Source: Bacteroidota bacterium
GTDB taxonomy: Bacteria > Bacteroidota > Bacteroidia > Flavobacteriales > Schleiferiaceae
Direction: 5' to 3'
Assembly (NCBI GenBank): GCA_003385605.1
Contig: QQUU01000032.1
Span: 1-59,126 of the forward strand
DNA: 59,126 nucleotides
Shown in pieces: positions 24,273 to 33,417 of the stretch. The notes under the pieces were generated by a model. That model was not told where the DNA came from. It ran no database searches and saw only the letters and a program-made list of their open reading frames with translations. The translations under genes and the position numbers were made by a program. The stretch's first letter is position 1. The number at the start of each line of letters is the position of its first letter.

Positions 24273-24968
24273 TTATAGTGCTTGACCTGGTTGAACAACA
24301 AATAAGAATACCGCTACGGCAATGAAGCCCGCCGGAATCAACCAAGCGAAAGCAGTCATCGTTTTATTAATCAGCGGTGTGTATTTCGGGTGGTTCACAC
24401 CCAGCGATTGGAAGGCGCTTGAAGCACCGTGGCTTAAGTGAAGGGCCAAACCTGCAAGAGCTACCACGTAGAATGCAGTGTACCACCACTGTTCAAAAGC
24501 GGTTACTGTTAGCGTCCAAAGATCTTTATTTCCGTTGGCATCCGTACCTAGAGTACCGAAGTGCATTTCGTACCAGAAGCTCTTCATGTGAACCACAATG
24601 AAGAAAAGCGTGAGTAAACCAAGAAGTGCCATCTTGCGCGAAGCCCAAGAAGCGTTGGCCGACTGATTCTCTTTAACATACCCTACCGGACGTGCTGCTC
24701 TATTTTGGCGGGCGAGCATGATACCGTCTACAGTATGAAGAAGTACAGAAGCATAGGTGAGGTAAGAAAGAATTTTCACCACTGGGAAGGTGGTCATGAA
24801 CTTGCCGTATTCGTTGAATGCAAGCTGACCTTCTTCACCTGTAACAAACAGCTGAAGGTTACCCAATAAGTGTCCTACCAAAAACGTACACAAAAACAAT
24901 CCAGTAGCCGCCATCCAGTACTTGCGAGCTAGTGAAGAGCCGAAAAGCCCTTTTGATGTTGATGCCAT
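24273..24968 (-). CDS. sdhC: Succinate dehydrogenase cytochrome b subunit
   Basis: The 231-residue membrane anchor has five hydrophobic helices, consistent with the single-polypeptide di-haem cytochrome b of B. subtilis and Bacteroidota. Candidate haem-ligand histidines are in G-H-L-L-G-N, L-L-H-T-V-D-G, V-V-H-M-K-S and L-H-L-S-H-G. It oxidises or reduces menaquinone in the inner membrane. It is the first gene of sdhCAB; an exact -7 box (25007-25014) and a GTGA-N6-TCAC palindrome lie upstream. Confidence 0.94.
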   Translation of the reverse strand: MASTSKGLFGSSLARKYWMAATGLFLCTFLVGHLLGNLQLFVTGEEGQLAFNEYGKFMTTFPVVKILSYLTYASVLLHTVDGIMLARQNRAARPVGYVKENQSANASWASRKMALLGLLTLFFIVVHMKSFWYEMHFGTLGTDANGNKDLWTLTVTAFEQWWYTAFYVVALAGLALHLSHGASSAFQSLGVNHPKYTPLINKTMTAFAWLIPAGFIAVAVFLFVVQPGQAL

Positions 24969-25006
24969 AAGCGATTTTAAAGTTTAATAGCCTAATTTTA
25001 GCTTGT

Positions 25007-25014
25007 CAAATTTA
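25007..25014 (-). promoter_or_regulatory. -7 promoter box for sdhCAB
   Basis: On the minus strand this reads TAAATTTG, an exact TANNTTTG match, 38 bases upstream of the sdhC ATG. Confidence 0.6.
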
Positions 25015-25043
25015 CGACACAGACTTTTGTCTACATTGCAAAC

Positions 25044-25057
25044 GTGATGAAAATCAC
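25044..25057. promoter_or_regulatory. CRP/FNR-like palindrome in the sdhC-pepP divergent region
   Basis: GTGAT (25044-25048) and ATCAC (25053-25057) with a 4-base spacer give GTGA-N6-TCAC, the core of CRP/FNR-family sites. The centre is about 48 bases upstream of the expected sdhC transcription start. Function is inference. Confidence 0.35.
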
Positions 25058-25095
25058 CATAGAACGTATCTAAATTAATATAGTCGAGACCTATC

Positions 25096-26385
25096 ATGAG
25101 ATATCACCAGCTGAACAGCCAGATTTTTATTGAGAATCGCAAGAAATTTACGGGGATGATGAAGCCCAATTCATTGGCCATTTTCACCTCGAATGATATA
25201 TACCCAACCAGTGCAGATGGACATCTTCCGTTCAAGCAACACAGCGATATTTTATACCTCAGTGGTGCCGATCAAGAAGAAAGTATTCTCGTTTTATTCC
25301 CTGATGCTCATAAAGATAGCCTTCGCGAAGTTTTGTTTCTGAAGGAGACCAATGACCTTATCGCAGTGTGGGAAGGCGCCAAATACACTAAGGATCAGGC
25401 GTTCGACATCAGTGGCATTAAAACCGTATTCTGGCTGTCAGAGTTTGAAAGAGTGTTCAATGAGATGGCCGTTAATGCCGACCGAATTTATCTAAATGGC
25501 AACGAGCATCTTCGAGCACATGTTGAGACCGAGTTGCGTCACGACAGAATGAACAAGTGGATTAAAGAACACTACCACGCTCATGAATTTGAGCGCAGCC
25601 AGCCGCTTCTTCATCGAGTGAGAGGAACAAAATCGGAACTCGAACTTGAGGTCATGCGCAAAGCCGCAGAGATCACCACAAAGGGATACAAGCGTGTTTT
25701 GAAATACATGAAACCTGGTGTTTGGGAGCACGAATTGGAAGCAGAATTCATGCACGAATTCTTGATGAACAGAAGCCGTGGATTTGCATACACGCCGATT
25801 ATTGCGGCAGGCAATAATGCCAATGTGCTTCACTACATTGAAAATAATGACGAGTGTCACGACGGTGATCTCGTATTGTTCGATGTTGGCGCAGAGTATG
25901 GAAATTACACCTGTGATGTCACACGCTGCTTCCCGGTCAACGGGAAATTCACGTCGCGTCAAGCGGAAGTGTATAATGCTGTATTAAGCGTTCACGAAGG
26001 CGCAATCGCTTTACTGCGTCCTGGGATTATGTTGGACGATTACCACAAGAAGGTAGGCGAACTGATGACCGCAGAATTATTAAAGCTTGGATTAATCACT
26101 GCTGAAGATGTAGCCAACGAAGATCCTGCATGGCCAGCTTATAAGAAGTACTTCATGCACGGCACGAGCCACTACTTAGGTTTGGACGTACACGATTATG
26201 GTTTGTGGACGATCCCAGTTGAGGAAGGCATGGTCTTTACCGTTGAGCCTGGTATCTATATTCCTGAGGAAGGCTTAGGTATTAGAATCGAAGACGATAT
26301 CGTCATTACCAAAGAGGGGCATGAAAACTTGACTCGTGAAATTCCAAAGACTGTGGAAGAAATCGAGGCATTTATGGCAAGCTAA
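25096..26385 (+). CDS. pepP: Xaa-Pro aminopeptidase (aminopeptidase P)
   Basis: The 429-residue metallopeptidase removes N-terminal residues before proline. An AMP_N domain (about 1-150) precedes the M24 pita-bread domain. Metal ligands are seen in D-V-G-A-E-Y-G-N-Y-T-C-D-V-T-R (two Asp), H-G-T-S-H-Y-L-G-L-D-V-H-D (His), T-V-E-P-G-I-Y (Glu) and R-I-E-D-D (Glu). The length matches E. coli PepP (441). It diverges from sdhC. Its stop overlaps the next start (TAATG). Confidence 0.94.
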   Translation: MRYHQLNSQIFIENRKKFTGMMKPNSLAIFTSNDIYPTSADGHLPFKQHSDILYLSGADQEESILVLFPDAHKDSLREVLFLKETNDLIAVWEGAKYTKDQAFDISGIKTVFWLSEFERVFNEMAVNADRIYLNGNEHLRAHVETELRHDRMNKWIKEHYHAHEFERSQPLLHRVRGTKSELELEVMRKAAEITTKGYKRVLKYMKPGVWEHELEAEFMHEFLMNRSRGFAYTPIIAAGNNANVLHYIENNDECHDGDLVLFDVGAEYGNYTCDVTRCFPVNGKFTSRQAEVYNAVLSVHEGAIALLRPGIMLDDYHKKVGELMTAELLKLGLITAEDVANEDPAWPAYKKYFMHGTSHYLGLDVHDYGLWTIPVEEGMVFTVEPGIYIPEEGLGIRIEDDIVITKEGHENLTREIPKTVEEIEAFMAS

Positions 26386-27206
26386 TGGATAGCATTCAAT
26401 ATCAAGGCGCCCCTGTATTTTATCATGTTACAGGGGCGCCTTCTTCTTTACCCACACTGGTCCTGCTCCATGGTTTTTTGGAAGATAGCAGGATGTGGGA
26501 CAGACTCATAGGAGACTTTAAAAAACTCGGGAACGTAGTTCGCATCGATTTGCCCGGCCACGGTCAGAGCGGAAACTTCAGCGAAGTGCATTCCATGGAG
26601 GATATGGCAGACGTCGTGCATGAGGTCATCAGCGTGCTTGGATTAAAAAAACCTGTTGTATTGGGCCACAGTATGGGCGGCTATGTGGCATTGGCCTACG
26701 CGGAATTGTATGAAAATATCGGTGGACTGGGACTGTTTTTCTCCACCCCGTATGCAGATAGTCAGGCGAGAAAAATGATGCGAGATAAGGCAGAGGTCCT
26801 CGTACTACAGAACAGAAACGCCTTTATCCGAGCAGCTATTCCACAGCTGTTCAGTGCAGAACTTAGACCAGGGTTGCGTGAGGTTATTGCTCAGCAGATT
26901 GACTATAGTTTAGAGATGAGTGTTGAGGGAATTGTTGCAGCCATTCGCGGGATGAAATCCAGAGTGGACAGAACGAGACTTCTAATTGATCCGCCAAAGT
27001 CCTTGCAACCACAGAAGATTGGGGTATTTGCCGGGGAATCGGACACTGTTATTCCAATATCATCTGTTCGCGAATGGATAGATGCGCCGGGAGTTGGGTA
27101 CCAATTTATTTCAAGCCACGGGCACATGGGCCACCTGTCGGATACGGAGAACTGTGCGGCAGCCGTGGCTGAATGGTGGCGGAGCTTTTCAGAAATTAAC
27201 GAATAA
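26385..27206 (+). CDS. Alpha/beta-hydrolase
   Basis: The 273-residue hydrolase has the oxyanion L-L-H-G-F at 27-31, D-L-P-G-H-G-Q-S and the nucleophile elbow G-H-S-M-G-G with Ser96, the acid in G-E-S-D-T-V-I-P and the late S-H-G-H-M-G-H histidine. No signal peptide is seen. The substrate is unknown; the fold family includes esterases, MenH-like and haloperoxidase-like enzymes. It is translationally coupled to pepP by a 1-base overlap and ends at a strong terminator. Confidence 0.88.
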   Translation: MDSIQYQGAPVFYHVTGAPSSLPTLVLLHGFLEDSRMWDRLIGDFKKLGNVVRIDLPGHGQSGNFSEVHSMEDMADVVHEVISVLGLKKPVVLGHSMGGYVALAYAELYENIGGLGLFFSTPYADSQARKMMRDKAEVLVLQNRNAFIRAAIPQLFSAELRPGLREVIAQQIDYSLEMSVEGIVAAIRGMKSRVDRTRLLIDPPKSLQPQKIGVFAGESDTVIPISSVREWIDAPGVGYQFISSHGHMGHLSDTENCAAAVAEWWRSFSEINE

Positions 27207-27234
27207 AAAAAGGCGCCCCGAGGGGCGCCTTTTT
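27205..27234. terminator. Bidirectional Rho-independent terminator
   Basis: GGCGCCCC (27212-27219) and GGGGCGCC (27222-27229) form a GC-rich stem flanked by an A run and five T. It lies between the convergent alpha/beta-hydrolase gene and gdhA. Confidence 0.93.
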
Positions 27235-27251
27235 ATGTCATTGTGAAATAT

Positions 27252-28667
<1,416 letters not shown>

Positions 28668-29738
28668 TCATTGGTCAGCAGTTTTCCTTACATAGGTGTG
28701 GGGGCCAATTTTAGTAATCACCTCCAAATCCAATAACACCTGTAATGACTTGAATAACTGTGAGTTAGAAACATTTACCTTTGATTTCAAATACGCAGAA
28801 TGCACCTTTCTTCCGTGCGGAAAATGTTGAATAAGTAATCCTTCTAGCGCCTGTGAGAGGTCAATCTGAGACTCTTTTTTGGCCCAAATGGGATAGAAGC
28901 TAGAAACAAGGTGTTCGGCGTCTACTACTAAGCGCGCTATGTCCTCTGCAATTAGCCTGTTTGGCCCGGCGCTCATGGGTTGGTACAAAGCCCCGGGGAG
29001 CGCATAAACCTCCCTCCCGTACTGAAAGGCTTGGTTGGCCGTGATCATTGCACCGCTTTTACGGGCCGCCTCAACAACTAGAGTGGCTAAAGACGAGCCT
29101 GCGATCAAACGGTTTCTTACGGGATAATATTGCGGCAGGCTCGCAGTATGAAAAGGCTGTTCTGTAAAGTAACCGCCACCCGCATCTAGAATTTGCTGTG
29201 CCAAGCGCACATGGCGGGGCGGGCTCAGGTGGGCTAAACCGCCCGCAAGGAACGCCTGGGTAGATGCCCCGCTGTCTAAAGCAGTACGATGGGCTATACC
29301 GTCTATACCCAGTGCCAAACCCGAAATAATGTTGATGGGAAAACGGCTCAAATCTTCCACAAAGCGTTTGCATTGATGATTGCCGTAGTGGGTGCTTTTT
29401 CGCGCCCCAATTACTGCTAACGGAACCTTTTGGTTGCTCCAGGTGCCTCTGCCAAAGAGCGCAACCGGAGGGTCCGGAATTTCTAGCAAAAATGAAGGGA
29501 AGTTATCAACATCATCGGCAGTCAAAATAGAAACGCCTTCCCTTTGGCAAATGGCTGCTTCCTGGGCGGCAAGTTCACAGGCATCTGACCATTGTTTTTC
29601 CAAGTCTTTTGCATCCTTCAAGGCATTGAATATTATGGCTTTAACAGGGGTGTTGCAACGGGTGCTTTCTTGCGTGAATAGGCGCTTCTGGACATTGGTC
29701 ATTCCCTTGAAAAAATGAAGGGTTAAGAGGTCGTTCAT
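28668..29738 (-). CDS. dprA: DNA-processing protein DprA
   Basis: DprA loads RecA onto incoming single-stranded DNA during transformation. The 356-residue protein has V-I-G-A-R-K-S-T-H-Y-G and I-S-G-L-A-L-G-I-D-G-I-A-H of the Rossmann-like core, Y-Y-P-V-R-N-R-L-I-A-G-S-S (the F-P-x-R-N-R-I-I-x-G block) and a C-terminal winged-helix (about 295-350). It implies that the strain may be naturally competent (inference). The gene lies upstream of gdhA, which has its own promoter, and diverges from the HU/SPOR gene. Confidence 0.94.
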   Translation of the reverse strand: MNDLLTLHFFKGMTNVQKRLFTQESTRCNTPVKAIIFNALKDAKDLEKQWSDACELAAQEAAICQREGVSILTADDVDNFPSFLLEIPDPPVALFGRGTWSNQKVPLAVIGARKSTHYGNHQCKRFVEDLSRFPINIISGLALGIDGIAHRTALDSGASTQAFLAGGLAHLSPPRHVRLAQQILDAGGGYFTEQPFHTASLPQYYPVRNRLIAGSSLATLVVEAARKSGAMITANQAFQYGREVYALPGALYQPMSAGPNRLIAEDIARLVVDAEHLVSSFYPIWAKKESQIDLSQALEGLLIQHFPHGRKVHSAYLKSKVNVSNSQLFKSLQVLLDLEVITKIGPHTYVRKTADQ

Positions 29739-29829
29739 ATGGAGTTATTAACAGTTGTCCATAAAATTTAGTCCGAAGGCCCTAAGTGATAAAATATACT
29801 TACTAACAGATTCTGCATTTTTGTAATAC

Positions 29830-30768
29830 ATGAGAATTGAAACCATCATAATCAACCGCTTACGCAAGACTGGCAAAGTACATTTGTCGGGCTGGGGCAC
29901 CTTCTATTTGAAGGAGCAAAGCGTTCGATGGAATCACATCACCAACACTGCATTCCCTGCTGGAAAATACCTCCAGTTTAGTCCTAATCCGTCTACGGAA
30001 AGAGACACCCTTCTGCCTGAAGTCATGAAGTCGCTTGGCGCTTCCATGGAAGTTGCGGAGCAATGGATCGTTCGCAAGATCAAGGGATGGCAAAACGAGT
30101 TGGATGAAGGAAATGTTCTCATGTTGCCTGGATTGGGGTCGTTCCCTTCTCAAAACAGGTTCCAGCCAGAACCTGGAACTTTTGATGCACAGAGCTTTGG
30201 TTTTGTTCCCGTGATGATTCACAAACTAGAAGAACCAAGCGCCCTTCAGTCTAAAGTCGTGGCTTCGCTTAAAATTGCCTCTGAAAACAAGCAGAGCACA
30301 TTGAAAGCATGGCAACGCGCTGGAGCTGCTGCAGCTGTTGCTGCCCTCTTCGGTTTAGGTGTCATGCAAAGCTCTGTTGCAACCCAGGTGGCAGGATGGT
30401 TTACCGCCGAAGACACCCTAGAGATTGAGGCCCTTCCAACGGTTGAACCTGCTGCCGAATTACCTACAATTACTCCAACACAACCCGTGGTTGAAGAAGT
30501 TGAAGAGACCCCAGCACCTGAGGCTGTAGAGGTAGTTTCACAAGTACACAGCAAAGGATACAGCGTTATTGTTGGTTCATTCCGCGAAAAGAGCAACGCC
30601 GATAACTACGCAGCAGAATTGGCCGCGCAAGGATTGGAGGTGAATTTGATTCCAGGGTCCTTGAGAAAAGTCGGTATTGGCCACTATCAGAATAGAGCTG
30701 AGGCTGTGAAAGCAGTGTCAGAGCTTAAGGCAACAGTGAATTCTGGTGCCTGGATCTACGCCTACTAA
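29830..30768 (+). CDS. HU-CCDC81/SPOR-domain envelope protein
   Basis: The 312-residue protein has an N-terminal HU-like/CCDC81 region (about 1-125, with L-S-G-W-G-T-F-Y-L and L-P-G-L-G-S-F). A single transmembrane helix follows (about 158-182), then an acidic Pro/Glu-rich linker, and a C-terminal SPOR domain (about 238-312; G-Y-S-V-I-V-G-S-F-R-E-K-S-N-A). SPOR binds denuded peptidoglycan at division sites. This cytoplasmic-to-periplasmic layout is a Bacteroidota family suggested to act in cell division or wall biology. Confidence 0.88.
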   Translation: MRIETIIINRLRKTGKVHLSGWGTFYLKEQSVRWNHITNTAFPAGKYLQFSPNPSTERDTLLPEVMKSLGASMEVAEQWIVRKIKGWQNELDEGNVLMLPGLGSFPSQNRFQPEPGTFDAQSFGFVPVMIHKLEEPSALQSKVVASLKIASENKQSTLKAWQRAGAAAAVAALFGLGVMQSSVATQVAGWFTAEDTLEIEALPTVEPAAELPTITPTQPVVEEVEETPAPEAVEVVSQVHSKGYSVIVGSFREKSNADNYAAELAAQGLEVNLIPGSLRKVGIGHYQNRAEAVKAVSELKATVNSGAWIYAY

Positions 30769-30781
30769 GCGGAAGTTGGAC

Positions 30782-30789
30782 TACCTTTG
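30782..30789 (+). promoter_or_regulatory. -7 promoter box for the thioesterase gene
   Basis: TACCTTTG matches TANNTTTG exactly and ends 20 bases before the ATG at 30810. Confidence 0.5.
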
Positions 30790-30809
30790 TCCACAACTAG
30801 CAACATCTT

Positions 30810-31343
30810 ATGAGTACGATTAAGAACCCTAAGGACAGCCTTACGGTCATGACGCAGATTGTCATGCCGAACGACACCAATCAGATGAACAACCTCTTTG
30901 GAGGTCAGTTGTTGAGCTGGATGGACCGCTGTTGTGCCATTTCTGCACACCGCCACTGCAAGCGCCAAGTGGTGACTTCTACCATTAATAATGTTGCCTT
31001 TAAAAATCCCATTCCCCACGGCGCCATTGTAACTATTGAAGCGAAAGTGAGTCGCGCCTTCACCTCATCTATGGAGGTCATTGCAGATGTGTTTTTAGAG
31101 GAGCAGCGTCCCAATGGTGCCCGCATCAAGGCGAACGAGGGGATATTCACTTTTGTAGCCGTGGATCAATTGGGCAATCCTATTAACGTACCGAAGATTG
31201 AGCCTGAGACTGAGCTTGAAAAAGAGCGCTTTGCTGCGGCTTTGAGACGCCGTCAGTTGGCTTTGATTATTGCCGGCAAGATGGAGCCGGAGCAGGCGAC
31301 TGAACTCAAGGCGTTGTTCTACCCTGAAGAATCTCAACAATAG
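30810..31343 (+). CDS. Acyl-CoA thioesterase (hotdog fold)
   Basis: The 177-residue protein is a YciA/BFIT-type single hotdog domain: M-P-N-D-T-N-Q-M-N-N-L-F-G-G-Q-L-L-S-W-M-D near residues 19-39 (the catalytic Asn/Asp helix), V-T-S-T-I-N-N-V-A-F-K-N-P-I and a C-terminal helical tail. It hydrolyses acyl-CoA thioesters, probably medium to long chains, in the cytoplasm. Its 3' end overlaps the convergent GT9 gene by 38 bases. Confidence 0.9.
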   Translation: MSTIKNPKDSLTVMTQIVMPNDTNQMNNLFGGQLLSWMDRCCAISAHRHCKRQVVTSTINNVAFKNPIPHGAIVTIEAKVSRAFTSSMEVIADVFLEEQRPNGARIKANEGIFTFVAVDQLGNPINVPKIEPETELEKERFAAALRRRQLALIIAGKMEPEQATELKALFYPEESQQ

Positions 31344-32244
31344 CCGTTTTCACTTCTTCTGTGTCCAATTCTCGCATCGGATTCGTTGCGTATTGCGGTA
31401 CTTTACCGTGCTTACTCAAAGGGGTCTTTCCCTTTGTAATCACTTCGCGCTGATTTTTTTGTTGCGGCCAGGGTCCAAAGCCTAACATTGGATGAGTGGC
31501 ACCCCATAAGCTAATAAGCGGTACGTGCATGAGCGCTGCGGCATGCATAAATCCAGTATCTCCACTAATAACCAACTTAGCTTCAGAAACAATCGCCATA
31601 CCCTCTTCTATGGTAGTATGCGTAGCATCCGTACACCCGGGCAGTTCTGCCCTAATTTCCTGAGCCAATTGCCTATCACCGGGTCCGCCTAAGAGAACAA
31701 GCTCCTCCTGAGGTTTCGACTTAAGAATCTCCAACCATTGCTTTGCCCTTAGACGCTTTCCTTCATGACTACCGCCAATGACTGCAACGATTTTCCCTTC
31801 AAAAGGGGCTACATCAGACAAGTTAAACGTCACCTTGTCCTTAGAAAGCATCACGCCGGCCGCCTCAGCATAGCGCTCCACAACGGGGTTCAGAGCGAAG
31901 GTGTTGCTTCTGGTCAACAACAAAAACATCCTACGCAAGTAAGGCTTCTTGAATGTGCTCGTGGGCAATTTTATCTTACGGACATACCTCTTGGATTGTG
32001 CTGTCCCTTGCAAATCTATGATGCGATGATACTCCGAAGCAGCCGTCTTAAGAAGTGCTTTAGAATCCTTCTCCCAACTAAGCAACGCATCTACCCCTTC
32101 GAGTAGGGTTGCGGTAGTGCGGAATTGGTCCTTAACCAAAAGAGTAATGTGTGCGCCTTCCTTCTTCAACTCTCGGATAACGGGAGCTGTCAGGAGTAAA
32201 TCTCCAATGGCAGAGAACCTGATAAGAAGAACTTTATGCATCAT
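31306..32244 (-). CDS. Glycosyltransferase family 9 (heptosyltransferase-like)
   Basis: The 312-residue protein starts K-V-L-L-I-R-F-S-A-I-G-D-L-L-L-T-A-P-V (the GT9 N-terminal signature) and has the C-terminal nucleotide-sugar region V-I-S-G-D-T-G-F-M-H-A-A-A followed by S-L-W-G-A-T-H-P. GT9 enzymes add heptose or related sugars to the LPS core. The acceptor is unknown. It overlaps the DUF6427 gene by 4 bases (ATGA), so both are read together, and overlaps the thioesterase gene tail to tail. Confidence 0.9.
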   Translation of the reverse strand: MMHKVLLIRFSAIGDLLLTAPVIRELKKEGAHITLLVKDQFRTTATLLEGVDALLSWEKDSKALLKTAASEYHRIIDLQGTAQSKRYVRKIKLPTSTFKKPYLRRMFLLLTRSNTFALNPVVERYAEAAGVMLSKDKVTFNLSDVAPFEGKIVAVIGGSHEGKRLRAKQWLEILKSKPQEELVLLGGPGDRQLAQEIRAELPGCTDATHTTIEEGMAIVSEAKLVISGDTGFMHAAALMHVPLISLWGATHPMLGFGPWPQQKNQREVITKGKTPLSKHGKVPQYATNPMRELDTEEVKTAIVEILQGRTTP

Positions 32245-33122
32245 ATCGGTAAGGTAACGCCGAAAATGAGCAATATGCTATACGCTAAAAAGAGAATTGC
32301 AAAAATTTCGTGGTACCAACGCGGTTTCAGATAATACAGCGCATTGGCGCCCTGGTAACTCAAGCCCACCAACACCGTTGCGAACGCTAATTGCCCCATG
32401 CCCTGCCAGGCACCCAGCGCTCCTAAAAGCACCATATAAAAGGCCACCACTGTACGCAACTTATTGGTCTGATTCGCTCGACGGTAGGAGTTGAAAATCT
32501 GATTGGCGGTCAATAGGAAGAAGCATCCCAAAGGAATCCAAACGTATATATTCCAGCTGTACTCGAGGTTGAGGGCAGTATTAAAGGTCACCCACCCCAT
32601 ATGTTGCAGGGGCAACATTAGCGCCAATGGAAACCCGAACCCGAACAGCCAACGAAGCGCATGTACCGGGCGAATGTTCGCAGTACGCAATACCAATAAC
32701 AATGAAATCAGGCTGAATAAAAATCCATTACCACCCACAAAGATGGGCACCAATGCAGCCAATGTCGCATTGTTCAACAGCCAAAACGAATTCTTTCGCA
32801 ACCGAAAGGTCTCTGCAAATTGCCACTGTAATTCGATGAGAAACGTCCAGATTAGCAGCTCATCTACTGCGTAATCTACCGACCACAGCACCACAAATAC
32901 TGCAAAAATGACATAGCGAAAATTAGTGCTTTTAAACGCCCAGCGTTCCCTGAAAATAAGTCCTGATAAACTCCCTGTAACCGCCAACAATATTGTGGTC
33001 AAAGCCACTTCAATTATGCCCTGATCCGTTCCTAATCCCACGAGAATTCCCGTACACAGTGCGAGTAGTAGGAGCTTAATCCACGAATAAGTATCAATCT
33101 TTCGAAATTGGCGAAGGAGCAT
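32241..33122 (-). CDS. DUF6427 family membrane protein
   Basis: The 293-residue protein is almost entirely membrane-embedded, with roughly eight to ten hydrophobic helices. It resembles DUF6427, a Flavobacteriia family often adjacent to purD and a DUF6341 gene, as here. The N-terminal F-R-K-I-D-T-Y-S-W-I-K-L and central R-P-V-H-A-L-R-W-L-F-G-F motifs support that. The function is unknown; coupling with a GT9 gene suggests envelope assembly (inference). The divergent 55-residue gene starts 42 bases away. Confidence 0.82.
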   Translation of the reverse strand: MLLRQFRKIDTYSWIKLLLLALCTGILVGLGTDQGIIEVALTTILLAVTGSLSGLIFRERWAFKSTNFRYVIFAVFVVLWSVDYAVDELLIWTFLIELQWQFAETFRLRKNSFWLLNNATLAALVPIFVGGNGFLFSLISLLLVLRTANIRPVHALRWLFGFGFPLALMLPLQHMGWVTFNTALNLEYSWNIYVWIPLGCFFLLTANQIFNSYRRANQTNKLRTVVAFYMVLLGALGAWQGMGQLAFATVLVGLSYQGANALYYLKPRWYHEIFAILFLAYSILLIFGVTLPI

Positions 33123-33164
33123 TGCTTTTTGTGTGTTATTTTAGCGCCGTAAAACGCTCACGCT

Positions 33165-33332
33165 ATGTTAAGAAATTTCTTCGAAGGCTTAGGAGATTTG
33201 TTCCAAGCAACTTTTAAAATACTTCCAATCGCAGGTGATTCTGTGAACACATTATTCATGCTAGTAATCGGCGGTGGATTAGTGTACTGGGTACTTCAGA
33301 TGAGAAAGCACAAAGCCAACGGCGAAGCTTAA
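33165..33332 (+). CDS. DUF6341-like small membrane protein
   Basis: Direct translation gives 55 residues, starting M-L-R-N-F-F-E-G-L-G-D-L-F and containing one hydrophobic helix (about 29-44, ending V-Y-W-V-L-Q-M) and a basic tail. The F-F-E-G-x-x-x-L-F start and Y-W-x-L-Q pattern resemble the short DUF6341 proteins next to DUF6427 in Flavobacteriia. A near-consensus -7 box (TATTTTAG, 33137-33144) precedes it, and a strong terminator follows the stop by 18 bases, which supports a real gene. Confidence 0.75.
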   Translation: MLRNFFEGLGDLFQATFKILPIAGDSVNTLFMLVIGGGLVYWVLQMRKHKANGEA

Positions 33333-33350
33333 TCTCAAATCAACGTTTAC

Positions 33351-33381
33351 AAAAAGCCCCGGCGTGAGCCGGGGCTTTTTT
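33351..33381. terminator. Bidirectional Rho-independent terminator
   Basis: GCCCCGGC (33356-33363) and GCCGGGGC (33368-33375) form an 8-bp stem with loop GTGA, flanked by five A and six T. It ends the small DUF6341-like gene; purD converges from the right. Confidence 0.92.
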
Positions 33382-33391
33382 GTTTGGGCTG

Positions 33392-33407
33392 CCCCAGCGC
33401 GCTGGGG
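33392..33407. repeat. Perfect 16-base palindrome
   Basis: CCCCAGCGCGCTGGGG is fully self-complementary and lies 10 bases after the purD stop (minus strand). It may form a second terminator stem for purD or be a protein site; no T-run follows. Confidence 0.5.
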
Positions 33408-33417
33408 AGCATATCAT

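Noticed and set aside
29739-29829. Possible structured leader between dprA and the HU/SPOR gene
   Set aside because: Short and AT-rich; only a one-mismatch -7 box (CATTTTTG, 29816-29823) could be seen, with no clear stems.
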